DNA of 64,000 nt from Chloroflexota bacterium (GTDB taxonomy: Bacteria; Chloroflexota; Anaerolineae; Aggregatilineales; Phototrophicaceae), in the NCBI GenBank assembly GCA_028875245.1, contig JAPPEU010000019.1, positions 79,399 through 143,398 on the forward strand. The letters are read 5' to 3'. Shown here piece by piece: positions 16,361-25,490 of the stretch. A program made the position numbers and the translations under genes. Under the pieces are notes generated by a model. The model was not told the origin of the DNA. It did not search any database and worked only from the letters and a program-made list of their open reading frames with translations. How positions within the stretch are numbered: the stretch's first letter is position 1; every line of letters begins with the position of its first letter.

Positions 16361-16497
16361 GGAAGTGTATCCCTTTCGGTGGAAACAAAAAAACTTTACC
16401 ACCGAGGACACCGAGAAACGTAGACTATATGCAATTTCTTTGTGTCCTTCTTTCCTTTGTGGTGAAAATGAATTTCAACCGAATTCGATACACTACC
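16361..16497. mobile_element. 137-bp MITE-like element, copy A
   Basis: A 137-base element with near-perfect 11-base terminal inverted repeats, GGAAGTGTATC and (inverted) GGTAGTGTATC, and an internal large palindrome (CACCGAGGACACCGAGAAA against TTTCTTTGTGTCC plus TTTGTGGTG). A second copy of the same length, differing at only a few positions, lies at 36676-36812. No coding capacity. It fills part of the 340-base gap before acsA. Confidence 0.8.
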
Positions 16498-16545
16498 CAT
16501 TCTGCGATTGCCCTGTCCTGTCATCAATTTGAAGCAAGGCGCGGG

Positions 16546-16575
16546 TTTCGAGATGAGAGGCCTATCGTCTATAAT
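16546..16575 (+). promoter_or_regulatory. possible promoter of acsA
   Basis: A perfect TATAAT at 16570-16575 lies 54 bases before the preferred acsA start, with a weak TTTCGA at 16546-16551 as the -35 candidate (18-base spacer). Confidence 0.35.
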
Positions 16576-16628
16576 AGCGGCGTGAAAAGGAATCGGGCGC
16601 GACCCTAATGCCTGACTTGAAGGAGCTA

Positions 16629-18539
16629 ATGATGGCTGAACAAGGTTTTACCCCCCCGACCAGCGAATGGTATCGCCCGGCGGCTGACATCGTGGAAAAG
16701 GCAAACCAGCCGGATTATGACGCGGTCTACAACCTGGCGCGGCAAGACCCGCAAGCCTTCTGGGCGACCCAGGCCGACAAGTTGGATTGGTACCAGAAGT
16801 GGGACAAGGTGCTCGACGATAGCAACAAACCCTTCTACAAGTGGTTCGTCGGCGGCAAGACCAACATCGCCCTCAACGCCCTTGATCGCCATGTGACGAC
16901 CTGGCGGCGCAACAAGCTGGCCATCATCTGGGAGGGTGAAGACGGCGAAAAAATTACCATGTCCTACTGGCGGCTCTGGCAAGAGACCAACAAGTTCGCC
17001 AACGTCTTGCGCGCGATGGGCGTCAAGAAGGGCGACCGCGTCACCATCTATATGGGGCGCGTGCCGGAAATCGCGATTGCCATGCTCGCTTGCGCCAAGG
17101 TGGGCGCGGCGCACAGCGTCGTTTATGGCGGCTTCTCGGAGCAGGCCCTGGCCAGCCGCATTGAAGACGCCCAGAGCAAAGTCTTGATCACCTGCGACGG
17201 CGCCTGGCTGCGCGGCAAGATCGTCCCGCTCAAAGACACGGTCGACGAGGCGGTGATGCGCTCGCCGGTTGTGGAGACGGTGATCGTCGTCAAGCGCACG
17301 GGGCATGACATCAGCATGGAGCAGGGGCGCGATTACTGGTATCACGATCTGATGACGCTGCCCATCGCGAGGCCGATGGCCGAGACGGAAGTGATGGATG
17401 CGGAAGACCCGCTCTTCATCCTCTACACCAGCGGCACAACGGGACGCCCCAAGGGCGTTCTGCATACGCATGGCGGTTATCAGGTTTATACATCGACCAC
17501 GCTGTCCTGGGCTTTTGACATCAAGGAAGAAGACCGCTGGTGGTGCGCGGCTGATCCCGGCTGGATCACCGGGCACAGCTATATCGTGTACGCCCCGCTG
17601 ATCCTGGGCGCGACGAGCATCATCTACGAAGGCGCGCCGACTTACCCCTACCCCGACCGCTGGTGGCAGATCGTGGCCGAATATGGCGTGACGATCCTGT
17701 ACACGGCGCCGACCGCCATCCGCGGTTTGATGCGCTTCGGCGAAGCCTGGCCCGCGCGGCACGACCTAAGCGGCCTGCGCCTGCTGGGTTCGGTGGGCGA
17801 GCCGATCAATCCGGAAGCCTGGCGCTGGTATCACCGCGTCATCGGGGGAGAGCGTTGCCCGATCATCGATACCTGGTGGCAGACGGAGACGGGCGGTTTC
17901 ATGATCACGCCATTGCCGTCGGTCGCCTTGAAGCCGGGCAGCGCCACCCGTCCCTTCCCCGGCATTGAAGTCGATATCGTCGATGACGATGGCGAACCGG
18001 TCGGCGCCAATGAAGACGGCAACCTGGTCATCAAGAGCCCCTGGCCCAGCATGATCCGCACCGTCTACGGCGATGACGAGCGCTTCATCAGCCAATACTG
18101 GCAGAAGTACCGCGACAAGGGCTGGTATCTGGCCGGCGATACCGCGCGCCGCGATGACGACGGTTACCTCTGGGTCATCGGCCGCAATGACGATGTGCTG
18201 AAAGTCAGCGGTTATCGACTGGGCACGGCGGAGGTCGAATCGGGCCTGGTCAGCCACAGCGCGGTGGCCGAGTCAGCCGTGATCGGCGTGCCGGACGAGC
18301 TGCGGGGCAACAAGATCTTCGCTTATTGCATTCTGGTGGAAGGCGTCGATGGCTCGGACGCGCTCGAGGCGGAGCTCAAAGCGCACGTGCGACATGAGGT
18401 GGGGCCGATCGCGGTGCCGGCGCAGATCGAGTTTGTGGACAACCTGCCCAAGACGCGCAGTGGCAAGATCATGCGGCGCGTGCTGAAGGCGCAGGCCCTG
18501 GGTCAGCCGCTGGGGGATTTGAGCACGCTGGAGGATTAG
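16629..18539 (+). CDS. acsA: acetyl-CoA synthetase (AMP-forming)
   Basis: A 636-residue ligase activating acetate with ATP to acetyl-CoA via acetyl-AMP. The N-terminal domain has the ACS-type WYQKWDKVL and WFVGGKTNIALNALDRH. The P-loop-like YTSGTTGRPKGV lies around residue 266; WWQTETGGFMITP and YLAGDTARRDDDGY define the adenylation domain; the C-terminal lid ends with TRSGKIMRRVL, whose Lys is the regulatory acetylation site in this family. AAGGAG at 16620-16625 supports one of two adjacent ATGs (16629 or 16632) rather than 16608. Cytosolic, single gene. Confidence 0.95.
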   Translation: MMAEQGFTPPTSEWYRPAADIVEKANQPDYDAVYNLARQDPQAFWATQADKLDWYQKWDKVLDDSNKPFYKWFVGGKTNIALNALDRHVTTWRRNKLAIIWEGEDGEKITMSYWRLWQETNKFANVLRAMGVKKGDRVTIYMGRVPEIAIAMLACAKVGAAHSVVYGGFSEQALASRIEDAQSKVLITCDGAWLRGKIVPLKDTVDEAVMRSPVVETVIVVKRTGHDISMEQGRDYWYHDLMTLPIARPMAETEVMDAEDPLFILYTSGTTGRPKGVLHTHGGYQVYTSTTLSWAFDIKEEDRWWCAADPGWITGHSYIVYAPLILGATSIIYEGAPTYPYPDRWWQIVAEYGVTILYTAPTAIRGLMRFGEAWPARHDLSGLRLLGSVGEPINPEAWRWYHRVIGGERCPIIDTWWQTETGGFMITPLPSVALKPGSATRPFPGIEVDIVDDDGEPVGANEDGNLVIKSPWPSMIRTVYGDDERFISQYWQKYRDKGWYLAGDTARRDDDGYLWVIGRNDDVLKVSGYRLGTAEVESGLVSHSAVAESAVIGVPDELRGNKIFAYCILVEGVDGSDALEAELKAHVRHEVGPIAVPAQIEFVDNLPKTRSGKIMRRVLKAQALGQPLGDLSTLED

Positions 18540-18546
18540 GGGGAAT

Positions 18547-18604
18547 TCACCACAGAGGCACGGAGGGCACAGAGATAATGTAGGGGCGTCTCGCTGAGAC
18601 GTCC
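18547..18604. repeat. CACCACAGAGG repeat followed by a GGGCG-type hairpin
   Basis: CACCACAGAGGCACGGAGGG and CACAGAGA (18548-18575) belong to a dispersed repeat found at 20546, 38308 and 52509. Directly after it GGGCGTCTC-GCT-GAGACGTCC (18584-18604) is a hairpin with one imperfect pair. Both lie between acsA and the DUF262 gene. Confidence 0.65.
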
Positions 18605-18630
18605 GATTTGTCGCACGCAGAGAGGGATAA

Positions 18631-20496
18631 ATGAGGAAAGTTCAAGCGCAGACCAAGTCCGTTCGTGAACTGCTATCCGGAGTCAAATATGGAATTGACT
18701 TCTATCAGCGCGAGTATGTTTGGACACGGCGTAACATTGAAGAACTGCTCAATGACTTCGAGGGCAGATTTCTAGCCTGCTATGATGAATCGCATGAGCG
18801 GACCGAGGTGAGCAAGTATCGGCATTACTTTCTCGGCAGTATCATCACTATCGTCGAAAGCGGCATGCGCTACGTCGTTGATGGGCAGCAGAGGCTGACT
18901 ACACTTACGCTTTTGCTCATTCATTTGCAGCATGAGCTTGAAGATATTGATGATGTCATGCAGGTTCGCCCATTGGTGTTCTCAACCAAGTACGGCGTGA
19001 AAGCTTTCAATCTGGATATCCCCGAACGACGTGATTGCATGGATGCGCTCTTTAGCGGAAAAGGCGCTGGCGCAATCGAAAGCAATGATGCGTCCGTAAA
19101 CAATCTCATCGAATGTTACGGCGACATTGAAGAGCTCTTCCCTGATACGCTGAAAGGGAAGGCCCTTCCCATTTTCGTTGACTGGCTCATCGAGAATGTC
19201 AACCTAGTGGAAATCGAAGCGCAGACCGATGATGACGCCTTTACGATATTCGAGACAATGAATGATCGCGGCGTAAACTTGAGCCAGGCCGACATGCTGA
19301 AAGGTTATCTGCTAGCGCATATCAACGAGACTGATGCGCAGTCGATGCACAAACGGAAGGCAAGCGCGAACAGCGACTGGCGCCGGCTGACAGGAGATCT
19401 GAACCAACTGTGGCATGGCGAAGACGAAGTCTTCCTCAAGCTGTGGCTAAGAGCCAAATATGCCGAGACGATCCGCGACCGCAAGAAAGGCGCGACCAAC
19501 CGCGACTTCGAAAATATCGACAAGTTCCACCGCTGGGTGCGCGACAATCGCGCGCGCCTTGGGCTGAACGGCTCTGACGACTTTTACGATTTCATCACGC
19601 GCCAGTTCGGCTATTACTCCAAGCATTATATCGCCATGCACCGCGCGGCTTGGAACTTCACCCCCGGCCGCGAGGAACTCTATTACAACATGTACAACAG
19701 CTTCTCTTTGCAGTACTTGCTTGCGCTGGCGCCGTTGACGCTGGAAGATGATAAGGAATCGGCGCGGGAGAAAATCCGCCTTGTCACGACATTCGCCGAC
19801 ATCTTTCTTGCGCGGCGCATGGTGAACTTCCGACGCAATGGCTACAGCACGCTGGCATACGGCATGTTTAACCTGGCGAAACGCATACGCGACAAAGACG
19901 TCGCCGCTTTGCGGGAGTGTCTCATTGACGAATTAGCGAAGATGGGCGATACCTTCGCTGGGATAACAGGTGAAGGGCAGTGGGGGCAGCCATACACCTT
20001 GAACAGCTTCACCGGCCGTTCTATCAAGTATCTGCTCGCGCGCATGACGGCGTGGATTGATAAGCGATCAGGGATCAACACAGATTTCGATACCTACGCG
20101 CGCGCAAAAAATGAATCATTCGATATTGAGCACATCTGGTCAGCCAACAGCTACCCAGAGCATAGAAACGATTTCGCCAGCGAAGATGACTTTCACCGCG
20201 AGCGCAATCTGTTCGGGGGGTTGCTTCTCCTGCCGAGATCGGTCAACAGAAGTTTGAGTGATAAACCCTATGAGCACAAAATGAAGAAATATGTTCAGCA
20301 GAATCTCTTGGCGGCTTCGCTCAATGAAGCGAAATACCTCAATGAGCCCAGTTTCAAACGATTCCGCGAGATTAGCGGCCTCCCCTTCAAGCCACACGAG
20401 CAGTTCAAGAAAGCCGACCTGCTGGAGCGCCAAGAACTCTACCGCCAAATCTGCGAGCAAATCTGGAGTCCCGACCGCCTCTTGGCAGACAACTAG
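18631..20496 (+). CDS. DUF262/DUF1524 protein, GmrSD-like (type IV restriction-type nuclease)
   Basis: A 621-residue single-chain protein joining the two halves of GmrSD-type modification-dependent nucleases. The N-terminal DUF262 domain (about 10-230) has FYQREYVWTRRNIEELLNDF and VVDGQQRLTTLTLLL, a ParB/Srx-like NTP-binding core. The C-terminal DUF1524 domain holds an HNH-type nuclease: FDIEHIWS (about residue 498) and RNLFGGLLLLPRSVN (about 527). Such proteins cut phage DNA with modified, often glucosylated, bases. Base composition is visibly more AT-rich than neighbouring genes, and the gene is flanked by inverted CACAGAG repeats, consistent with acquisition. The start ATG at 18631 has GAGGG upstream. 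Confidence 0.87.
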   Translation: MRKVQAQTKSVRELLSGVKYGIDFYQREYVWTRRNIEELLNDFEGRFLACYDESHERTEVSKYRHYFLGSIITIVESGMRYVVDGQQRLTTLTLLLIHLQHELEDIDDVMQVRPLVFSTKYGVKAFNLDIPERRDCMDALFSGKGAGAIESNDASVNNLIECYGDIEELFPDTLKGKALPIFVDWLIENVNLVEIEAQTDDDAFTIFETMNDRGVNLSQADMLKGYLLAHINETDAQSMHKRKASANSDWRRLTGDLNQLWHGEDEVFLKLWLRAKYAETIRDRKKGATNRDFENIDKFHRWVRDNRARLGLNGSDDFYDFITRQFGYYSKHYIAMHRAAWNFTPGREELYYNMYNSFSLQYLLALAPLTLEDDKESAREKIRLVTTFADIFLARRMVNFRRNGYSTLAYGMFNLAKRIRDKDVAALRECLIDELAKMGDTFAGITGEGQWGQPYTLNSFTGRSIKYLLARMTAWIDKRSGINTDFDTYARAKNESFDIEHIWSANSYPEHRNDFASEDDFHRERNLFGGLLLLPRSVNRSLSDKPYEHKMKKYVQQNLLAASLNEAKYLNEPSFKRFREISGLPFKPHEQFKKADLLERQELYRQICEQIWSPDRLLADN

Positions 20497-20545
20497 GCGA
20501 AGTGGCAAATTACGGCGACATGAGCACTCCGCCGCGAAGAAAAAC

Positions 20546-20580
20546 CTTTGTGCTCTCTGTGTTCTCTGTGGTGAAAAAAA
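20546..20580 (-). repeat. CACCACAGAGA repeat, inverted relative to 18547
   Basis: On the minus strand this reads TTCACCACAGAGAACACAGA followed by GAGCACAAAGG. It forms the right-hand inverted partner of the copy at 18547, bracketing the DUF262 gene. Confidence 0.65.
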
Positions 20581-20752
20581 CCTATGCTGTGTTCGATAAA
20601 GGGAATATATCCCCGATGCTTACAGTCCGCATTTTGGCAAGTTTCCCGCCAAGTCCTCCGCTTTGCGCTATAATCTGCAATTGTGTGCGCAGCCGCCGCA
20701 GTAGAGCGGGGCGCATCTATTCTCACTTAGTGATATAGAAAGGAACAGTCTC

Positions 20753-22054
20753 ATGTCGAAGTTAAGTCGTAGAGATTTCTTGAAGGGCGTCGCCGCATCG
20801 GGCACGGTCGCGGGCATGGGCGGCTTGCTCACTTCTCTGCCCCTGGCCGCCGCGCAGGATGTGGCCCAAGTGACATACGCCACGCCCGGCGGCGCCGTGG
20901 AAGACGCCGCCTGGGAGCCGGTTTGGGAGGCCTTCAACGAAGAGAACGACGCGATCCAGGCCAATTATCTCGCCGTCGGCGGTGGCTATGGACCGCAGTA
21001 TTTGCAGCTGCTCCAAGCCCAGTTGGCGGCCGGCACAGGCCCCGACGTCTTCTTTGTCATGGACGGCTTCACCGTCGGATTTGCCGCTCGCGGTGTCCTG
21101 GTGCCGATCGACAGCTATGTAGACGCGAACCCGGATGTCGACCTGGAAGACAATTATCCGGGTCATATCGCGGCGCTCCGCTGGCAGGACCAGCTTTGGG
21201 GTTTGCCGCGTGATGGCGCGCCCTACGCCACCTGGTTCAATGCCGATATCTATGACGAAGCGGGCATTGATCATCCACATGGTTTGACCTGGGACGAGTA
21301 TCTGGAACAAGCCATCGCGTTAACTGACCGCGATGATCGCGGGCGCGCGCGCGTCATCGGCGGCGGTCGCGGCGCCTGGATCGATTGGATCTGGCAAGCG
21401 GGCGGCGATGTGCTGAACGAAGAAGGCACCGCGTGTCTGATGGGCGAGCCGGAAGCGATCGAAGGCTTGCGTTTTGCGCAGAGCCTGGTTATTGAACACG
21501 AGTGCGCGCCATCCGCGTCGGACTTGGCGGACCAGAGCGAAGGCGCGCTATTCACTTCCGGACGCATGGCCAGCTTCACGATTGCGCGTGGCTTCCTGGG
21601 CGCGGTCTGCAACACGCCATTCCGCTTTGACGCCGCGCTGCCGCCGGCGGGCGCCGTCCGCGTGGGGCGCACCAACGTTGGGCCGACGGTCATGTCGTCG
21701 GATACAGCCGACAGGGACGCCGCCTGGGAGTTGCTCAAGTTCATCAATAGCAGCCGTGGTCAGACATTGAAGATCAGCTCTGGTTACGCCTATCCCTCGC
21801 GCCGTTCGGTCGTGCAGGAAGACTGGTATGTGAACTTCACTTGCGGCAATGCCATCGGGACTGGGCTCAACACGGTCTTCAACGACATCATGGAGAACGG
21901 CTGGGCGCGCACCTGGCCGCAACACCCACGGTGGCCCGAGATCAGCACTGTGATCAACAGCGAGCTGGACGCGCTTTACAGCGGCGACAAGTCGGCGGAA
22001 GCCGTCGGCACGGAAATTGCCGCCCAAGTCAACGCGATTCTGGGCGCTGAGTGA
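20753..22054 (+). CDS. extracellular sugar-binding protein of CUT1 ABC importer, system 2 (Tat signal)
   Basis: A 433-residue family-1 solute-binding protein. The signal MSKLSRRDFLKGVAASGTVAG is twin-arginine type with a cleavage-like AAAQ, and has no lipobox. Mature motifs include VWEAFNEENDAIQANYLAV, AGTGPDVFFVMDG and FTSGRMASFTIARG. The ATG at 20753 follows AAAGGAAC. First gene of a plus-strand operon with two permeases and a sulfatase, suggesting the ligand may be a sulfated sugar. A TATAAT at 20669-20674 is a candidate -10, without a convincing -35. Confidence 0.93.
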   Translation: MSKLSRRDFLKGVAASGTVAGMGGLLTSLPLAAAQDVAQVTYATPGGAVEDAAWEPVWEAFNEENDAIQANYLAVGGGYGPQYLQLLQAQLAAGTGPDVFFVMDGFTVGFAARGVLVPIDSYVDANPDVDLEDNYPGHIAALRWQDQLWGLPRDGAPYATWFNADIYDEAGIDHPHGLTWDEYLEQAIALTDRDDRGRARVIGGGRGAWIDWIWQAGGDVLNEEGTACLMGEPEAIEGLRFAQSLVIEHECAPSASDLADQSEGALFTSGRMASFTIARGFLGAVCNTPFRFDAALPPAGAVRVGRTNVGPTVMSSDTADRDAAWELLKFINSSRGQTLKISSGYAYPSRRSVVQEDWYVNFTCGNAIGTGLNTVFNDIMENGWARTWPQHPRWPEISTVINSELDALYSGDKSAEAVGTEIAAQVNAILGAE

Positions 22055-22094
22055 TTTCGACCCCTCCCCGGGTCCAACTCGTTGCACATTCGAT

Positions 22095-22120
22095 TTAGGG
22101 GCGGCCTATCAGGTCGCCCG
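22095..22120. repeat. GGGCG-type hairpin between binding protein and permease genes
   Basis: GGGCGGCCT and AGGTCGCCC form a 9-bp stem with one G-T pair around ATC. It starts 41 bases after the stop of the binding-protein gene and 12 bases before the MalF-type ATG. Confidence 0.75.
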
Positions 22121-22131
22121 TTGATTGCCTG

Positions 22132-23049
22132 ATGCAAATCCAAAATGTCTTCAAACCCAAACGCCTCAGCTTCTGGGAATCGCTGAACGCCTGGATATTT
22201 GTGTTTCCCTGGATATTGGGTTTCTTTTTGTTCACTGGCGGGCCAATCCTCGCCTCGCTGGTGATCTCCTTCACCCATTGGGATATCGTCAATCCGCCGC
22301 AATGGGCGGGCCTCACCAACTACGAGACGATGTTTAGCGATCCGCTATTTTTCCAATCGCTGAAGGTGACCACCATTTACGCCCTGGTGGCCGTGCCGCT
22401 GCAAATTGTGGTGGGGCTGTTCATCGCGATTCTGCTGAACACAAAGATACGGCTCATCGGCTTGTATCGCACATTATTCTACCTGCCGGCCGTGCTGCCC
22501 ATCGTATCGGTGGCGGTGATGTGGCGTTGGATCCTTTCGCGCGACTGGGGATTGGTCAACTGGTTCTTGTCGCTCTTCGGCGTTTATGGGCCCGGCTGGC
22601 TCTCCGAGCCGGAATGGGCGCTGCCGGCGCTGATATTGATGAGCCTTTGGGGCGTCGGCGCGGGCATGCTGATTTATCTGGCCGGCTTGCAGGGCATTCC
22701 CACTGATTTGTATGAAGCGGCCAAGGTCGATGGCGCCGGCCGCTGGGCGCAATTCCTCTATGTCACCTTGCCCATGATTTCGCCCGTGATCCTCTTTCAA
22801 CTGGTCGTCGGGTTGATCGCCGCCTTTCAAGTCTTCGCCCAGCCCTTCATCATGACGCAGGGCGGGCCGCAAAACGCCACGCTCTTCTACCTGTTGCATC
22901 TCTTCCGCAACGCATTTGAATTTTTCCGCATGGGTTACGCCTCAGCTTTGTCCTGGGTGCTCTTCATGTACATCGCTATTTTGACGCTGCTGATATTCCG
23001 TTTTTCCGCCGCCTGGGTCTTTTATGAAGGTGAAGTCAGGAATGAGTGA
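22132..23049 (+). CDS. CUT1 sugar ABC transporter permease (MalF-type), system 2
   Basis: A 305-residue permease with six hydrophobic segments (first FVFPWILGFFLFTGGPILASLV) and the EAA loop GIPTDLYEAAKVDGAGRWAQ (about residues 195-214). The ATG at 22132 lacks a good ribosome site, and the palindromic repeat sits directly upstream. It overlaps the following MalG-type gene by 8 bases. Inner membrane. Confidence 0.94.
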   Translation: MQIQNVFKPKRLSFWESLNAWIFVFPWILGFFLFTGGPILASLVISFTHWDIVNPPQWAGLTNYETMFSDPLFFQSLKVTTIYALVAVPLQIVVGLFIAILLNTKIRLIGLYRTLFYLPAVLPIVSVAVMWRWILSRDWGLVNWFLSLFGVYGPGWLSEPEWALPALILMSLWGVGAGMLIYLAGLQGIPTDLYEAAKVDGAGRWAQFLYVTLPMISPVILFQLVVGLIAAFQVFAQPFIMTQGGPQNATLFYLLHLFRNAFEFFRMGYASALSWVLFMYIAILTLLIFRFSAAWVFYEGEVRNE

Positions 23050-23935
23050 AGGCGCTATGACGGCGGCAGGGCAGCCGCTCCATGCCAAGCGAAAGGGGTC
23101 CCGGGCGGCGGGCATTGACTGGGTCAAGGTTTTGGCTCACATCATTCTCCTGGCCGGCTCGGTCATGTTTCTGATGCCCTTCATTTACGTCCTGTCGACC
23201 TCGCTGAAGACGGCCGGCGATGTTTATACCTTCCCGCCGGAGTTCATCCCCGATCCCTTCGCCTGGGAGAATTACCCCGATGCGCTGACGGCCATGCCCT
23301 TTGATGTCTTTTTCATCAACACGATACTGTTGGCGGTGGGGCGCATCGCCGGCCTGACCTTGAGCTGTTCCCTTGCCGGTTTCGCCTTCGCCAAATTGCG
23401 CTGGCGCGGGCGTAACACGCTCTTTTTCATCGTGTTGCTCACCTTGATGATCCCCACCGAAGTCACGCTGATTCCCCGATATATTCTGTTTGCCAAGCTG
23501 GGTTGGGTCGGTTCTTTCGCGCCCTTGCTGGTGCCTGGCTTCTTCGCCGAGAACGCTTTCTTTGTATTTCTGTTTCGGCAGTTTTTCATGACGATGGGTC
23601 AAGATCTCATTGATTCGGCGCGCATCGACGGCTGCAGCTTCGTTGGTCTGTTCTGGCGCATTATCGTGCCGAACGCCAAGCCGGTCTTCGCCGTGGTCGC
23701 GATTTACATCATACAGAACAACTGGAATTCCTTCCTGCTGCCCATGATTTATTTGACCGATCGGGCGAAGTATACGCTGGCGCTGGGCCTGCGCCTTTTT
23801 AATGAGCAGTATTATTCGCAGACGCATCTGTTGATGGCGGCATCGGTCTTCGTGGTCGTGCCCATTGTCATCCTGTTCTTCTTTATGCAGCGTTACTTCA
23901 TTCAAGGCGTCGTCTTCACAGGGTCGAAGGGCTAG
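23042..23935 (+). CDS. CUT1 sugar ABC transporter permease (MalG-type), system 2
   Basis: A 297-residue permease partner. It begins with a basic cytosolic stretch (HAKRKGSRAAG), then LAHIILLAGSVMFLMPFIYVLSTSLK and five more membrane segments; the EAA loop is DLIDSARIDGCSFVGLFWRIIVPNAKP. The start is uncertain: ATG at 23042 overlaps the upstream stop, while 23024 and 23057 are also in frame. Translational coupling to the MalF-type gene is likely. Confidence 0.92.
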   Translation: MSEGAMTAAGQPLHAKRKGSRAAGIDWVKVLAHIILLAGSVMFLMPFIYVLSTSLKTAGDVYTFPPEFIPDPFAWENYPDALTAMPFDVFFINTILLAVGRIAGLTLSCSLAGFAFAKLRWRGRNTLFFIVLLTLMIPTEVTLIPRYILFAKLGWVGSFAPLLVPGFFAENAFFVFLFRQFFMTMGQDLIDSARIDGCSFVGLFWRIIVPNAKPVFAVVAIYIIQNNWNSFLLPMIYLTDRAKYTLALGLRLFNEQYYSQTHLLMAASVFVVVPIVILFFFMQRYFIQGVVFTGSKG

Positions 23936-23940
23936 CGCCA

Positions 23941-25371
23941 GTGCCGGAAAGCAGACCGCCTATCATCCTCATCACCTGTGACGAGCTGCGGGCGGATGCG
24001 CTTGGCTGCTATGGCAATCGCGTGATCAAGACGCCGAACCTGGATGCGCTGGCGGCGGGCGGGACGCGTTTCCAACGCGCCTATACAAACAGCCCCTGGT
24101 GCTTGCCGAGCCGCTGCTCGCTGGCGACCGGCCTCTACCCCCACCGGAACGGCTCCTACAGCAACTTCCGCGATATCCCGCTGGACCCTGACATGCCGAA
24201 TATCTACTCACTGCTGCGCGGCGCGGGTTATCACAGCGCGCATATCGGCAAATGCCACTACAAGCCAGTGCCTTATGAGCAAACGCGCCCCGATGCAACA
24301 TTGCCCTACGATGAATTCCGCGATTATTACCTCAGTTTGGGCATTGATCATCTGGCGCTGCAGGATGACAAGCAGGTATCGGTTTGGTTCATGGATGACT
24401 ACGCGCGCGAGCTCGACGCGGCTGGTTACCTGGGGGCTTATCGCGACGCGACCTGGGACCGAAGCAGAGCCAAGGTCTTCGCGTTTCCCGGCCCGGCGGA
24501 GTGGCATCCCGACAGCTGGGTCGGCATGAAAGCCGCCGATTATGTCGCTGAGTACCGGGGCGACCAGCCGCTTTTTCTCTGGGCCTCCTTCAGCGGACCG
24601 CATTATCCCTTTGACGCGCCGGCGGAATACTACGACAGCGTGGATATGTCCGTCGATGCGCGCTTCCATGACGCAAGCGAGTTTGACGACCCATCGCGGA
24701 TTCATGCGGCCGCTTTTCACGGCCGACCGACCGGCGCTATAGATGGCCTGGGCGCCGCGCCCGGCGGGGCGACGAAGCATTTCAGCGAAGCATACTGGCG
24801 TGAACTTAGACGAAACTACTTCGCGAATGTCGCGCAGATTGACGCCTATATCGGGCGCATCTTGACCGAGGTTGAGCGGCGATTCGGTCAGGATGTTCTC
24901 GTTATCTTCACGGCCGACCACGGTGAGATGCTGGGCAACCACGGTTTGTGGGGGAAGAACAACTGCGCTTATGAGGATGTTTGGAAGGTGCCGCTCATCG
25001 TCAAGTACCCCGGCGAGGGTCAGGCGCGGGTGAGCGATGCGTTGACCATGCTGGTCGATCTGCTGCCGACCTGTCTCGATGCCGCCGGCCTGGGGCATGA
25101 CTTCTGCGATGGCCTGCCGCTGCGCGAGCGAGAGGCGACCGGGGGCGCCGCCTGTGTTTTCGCCGAGGGCGAAGGTTTTCTGGCGGTCAGCGACGGTCGG
25201 CACAAGCTGACGCGCGTGGCGCAGGCTGAACGCCGGCATGCCGAATTGATCGACCTTGAGGCGGACCCGCATGAGCTGGTGAACCGGATCGACGACCCGG
25301 CATGTCAGGCTGAGTCAGCGCGGCTCAGCGCTCAACTGCTGGATCATTTGATGAGCCATAGCTTGAAATAG
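23941..25371 (+). CDS. sulfatase (type I, formylglycine-dependent)
   Basis: A 476-residue alkaline-phosphatase-superfamily sulfatase. The maturation signature CLPSRCSLATG (residues about 54-64) gives the Cys of C-x-P-S-R that is oxidised to formylglycine; metal ligands appear in ITCDELRADALG (Asp) and FTADHGEMLGNHG. The start is a GTG at 23941, 6 bases after the permease stop, with only a weak ribosome site. No signal peptide is visible, so desulfation may occur in the cytosol after import by the preceding transporter. No sulfatase-maturase gene is nearby. Confidence 0.92.
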   Translation: MPESRPPIILITCDELRADALGCYGNRVIKTPNLDALAAGGTRFQRAYTNSPWCLPSRCSLATGLYPHRNGSYSNFRDIPLDPDMPNIYSLLRGAGYHSAHIGKCHYKPVPYEQTRPDATLPYDEFRDYYLSLGIDHLALQDDKQVSVWFMDDYARELDAAGYLGAYRDATWDRSRAKVFAFPGPAEWHPDSWVGMKAADYVAEYRGDQPLFLWASFSGPHYPFDAPAEYYDSVDMSVDARFHDASEFDDPSRIHAAAFHGRPTGAIDGLGAAPGGATKHFSEAYWRELRRNYFANVAQIDAYIGRILTEVERRFGQDVLVIFTADHGEMLGNHGLWGKNNCAYEDVWKVPLIVKYPGEGQARVSDALTMLVDLLPTCLDAAGLGHDFCDGLPLREREATGGAACVFAEGEGFLAVSDGRHKLTRVAQAERRHAELIDLEADPHELVNRIDDPACQAESARLSAQLLDHLMSHSLK

Positions 25372-25414
25372 GTCGGCGGCGAGGGCGCTGTGCCAAGTGC
25401 AGTTTTCTGACGAT

Positions 25415-25446
25415 TTGCAGAATCTTCGCCGATTCCGCGTTATAAT
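25415..25446 (+). promoter_or_regulatory. possible promoter of nucleoside-type ABC operon
   Basis: TATAAT at 25441-25446 with TTGCAG at 25415-25420; the spacer of 20 is long, so the -35 assignment is weak. The ATG of the ATPase gene is 45 bases downstream of the -10. Confidence 0.35.
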
Positions 25447-25490
25447 TCAGCATAGGCGCAAATCGCTTTGCCAACCGGAAAGGCCGAGCC

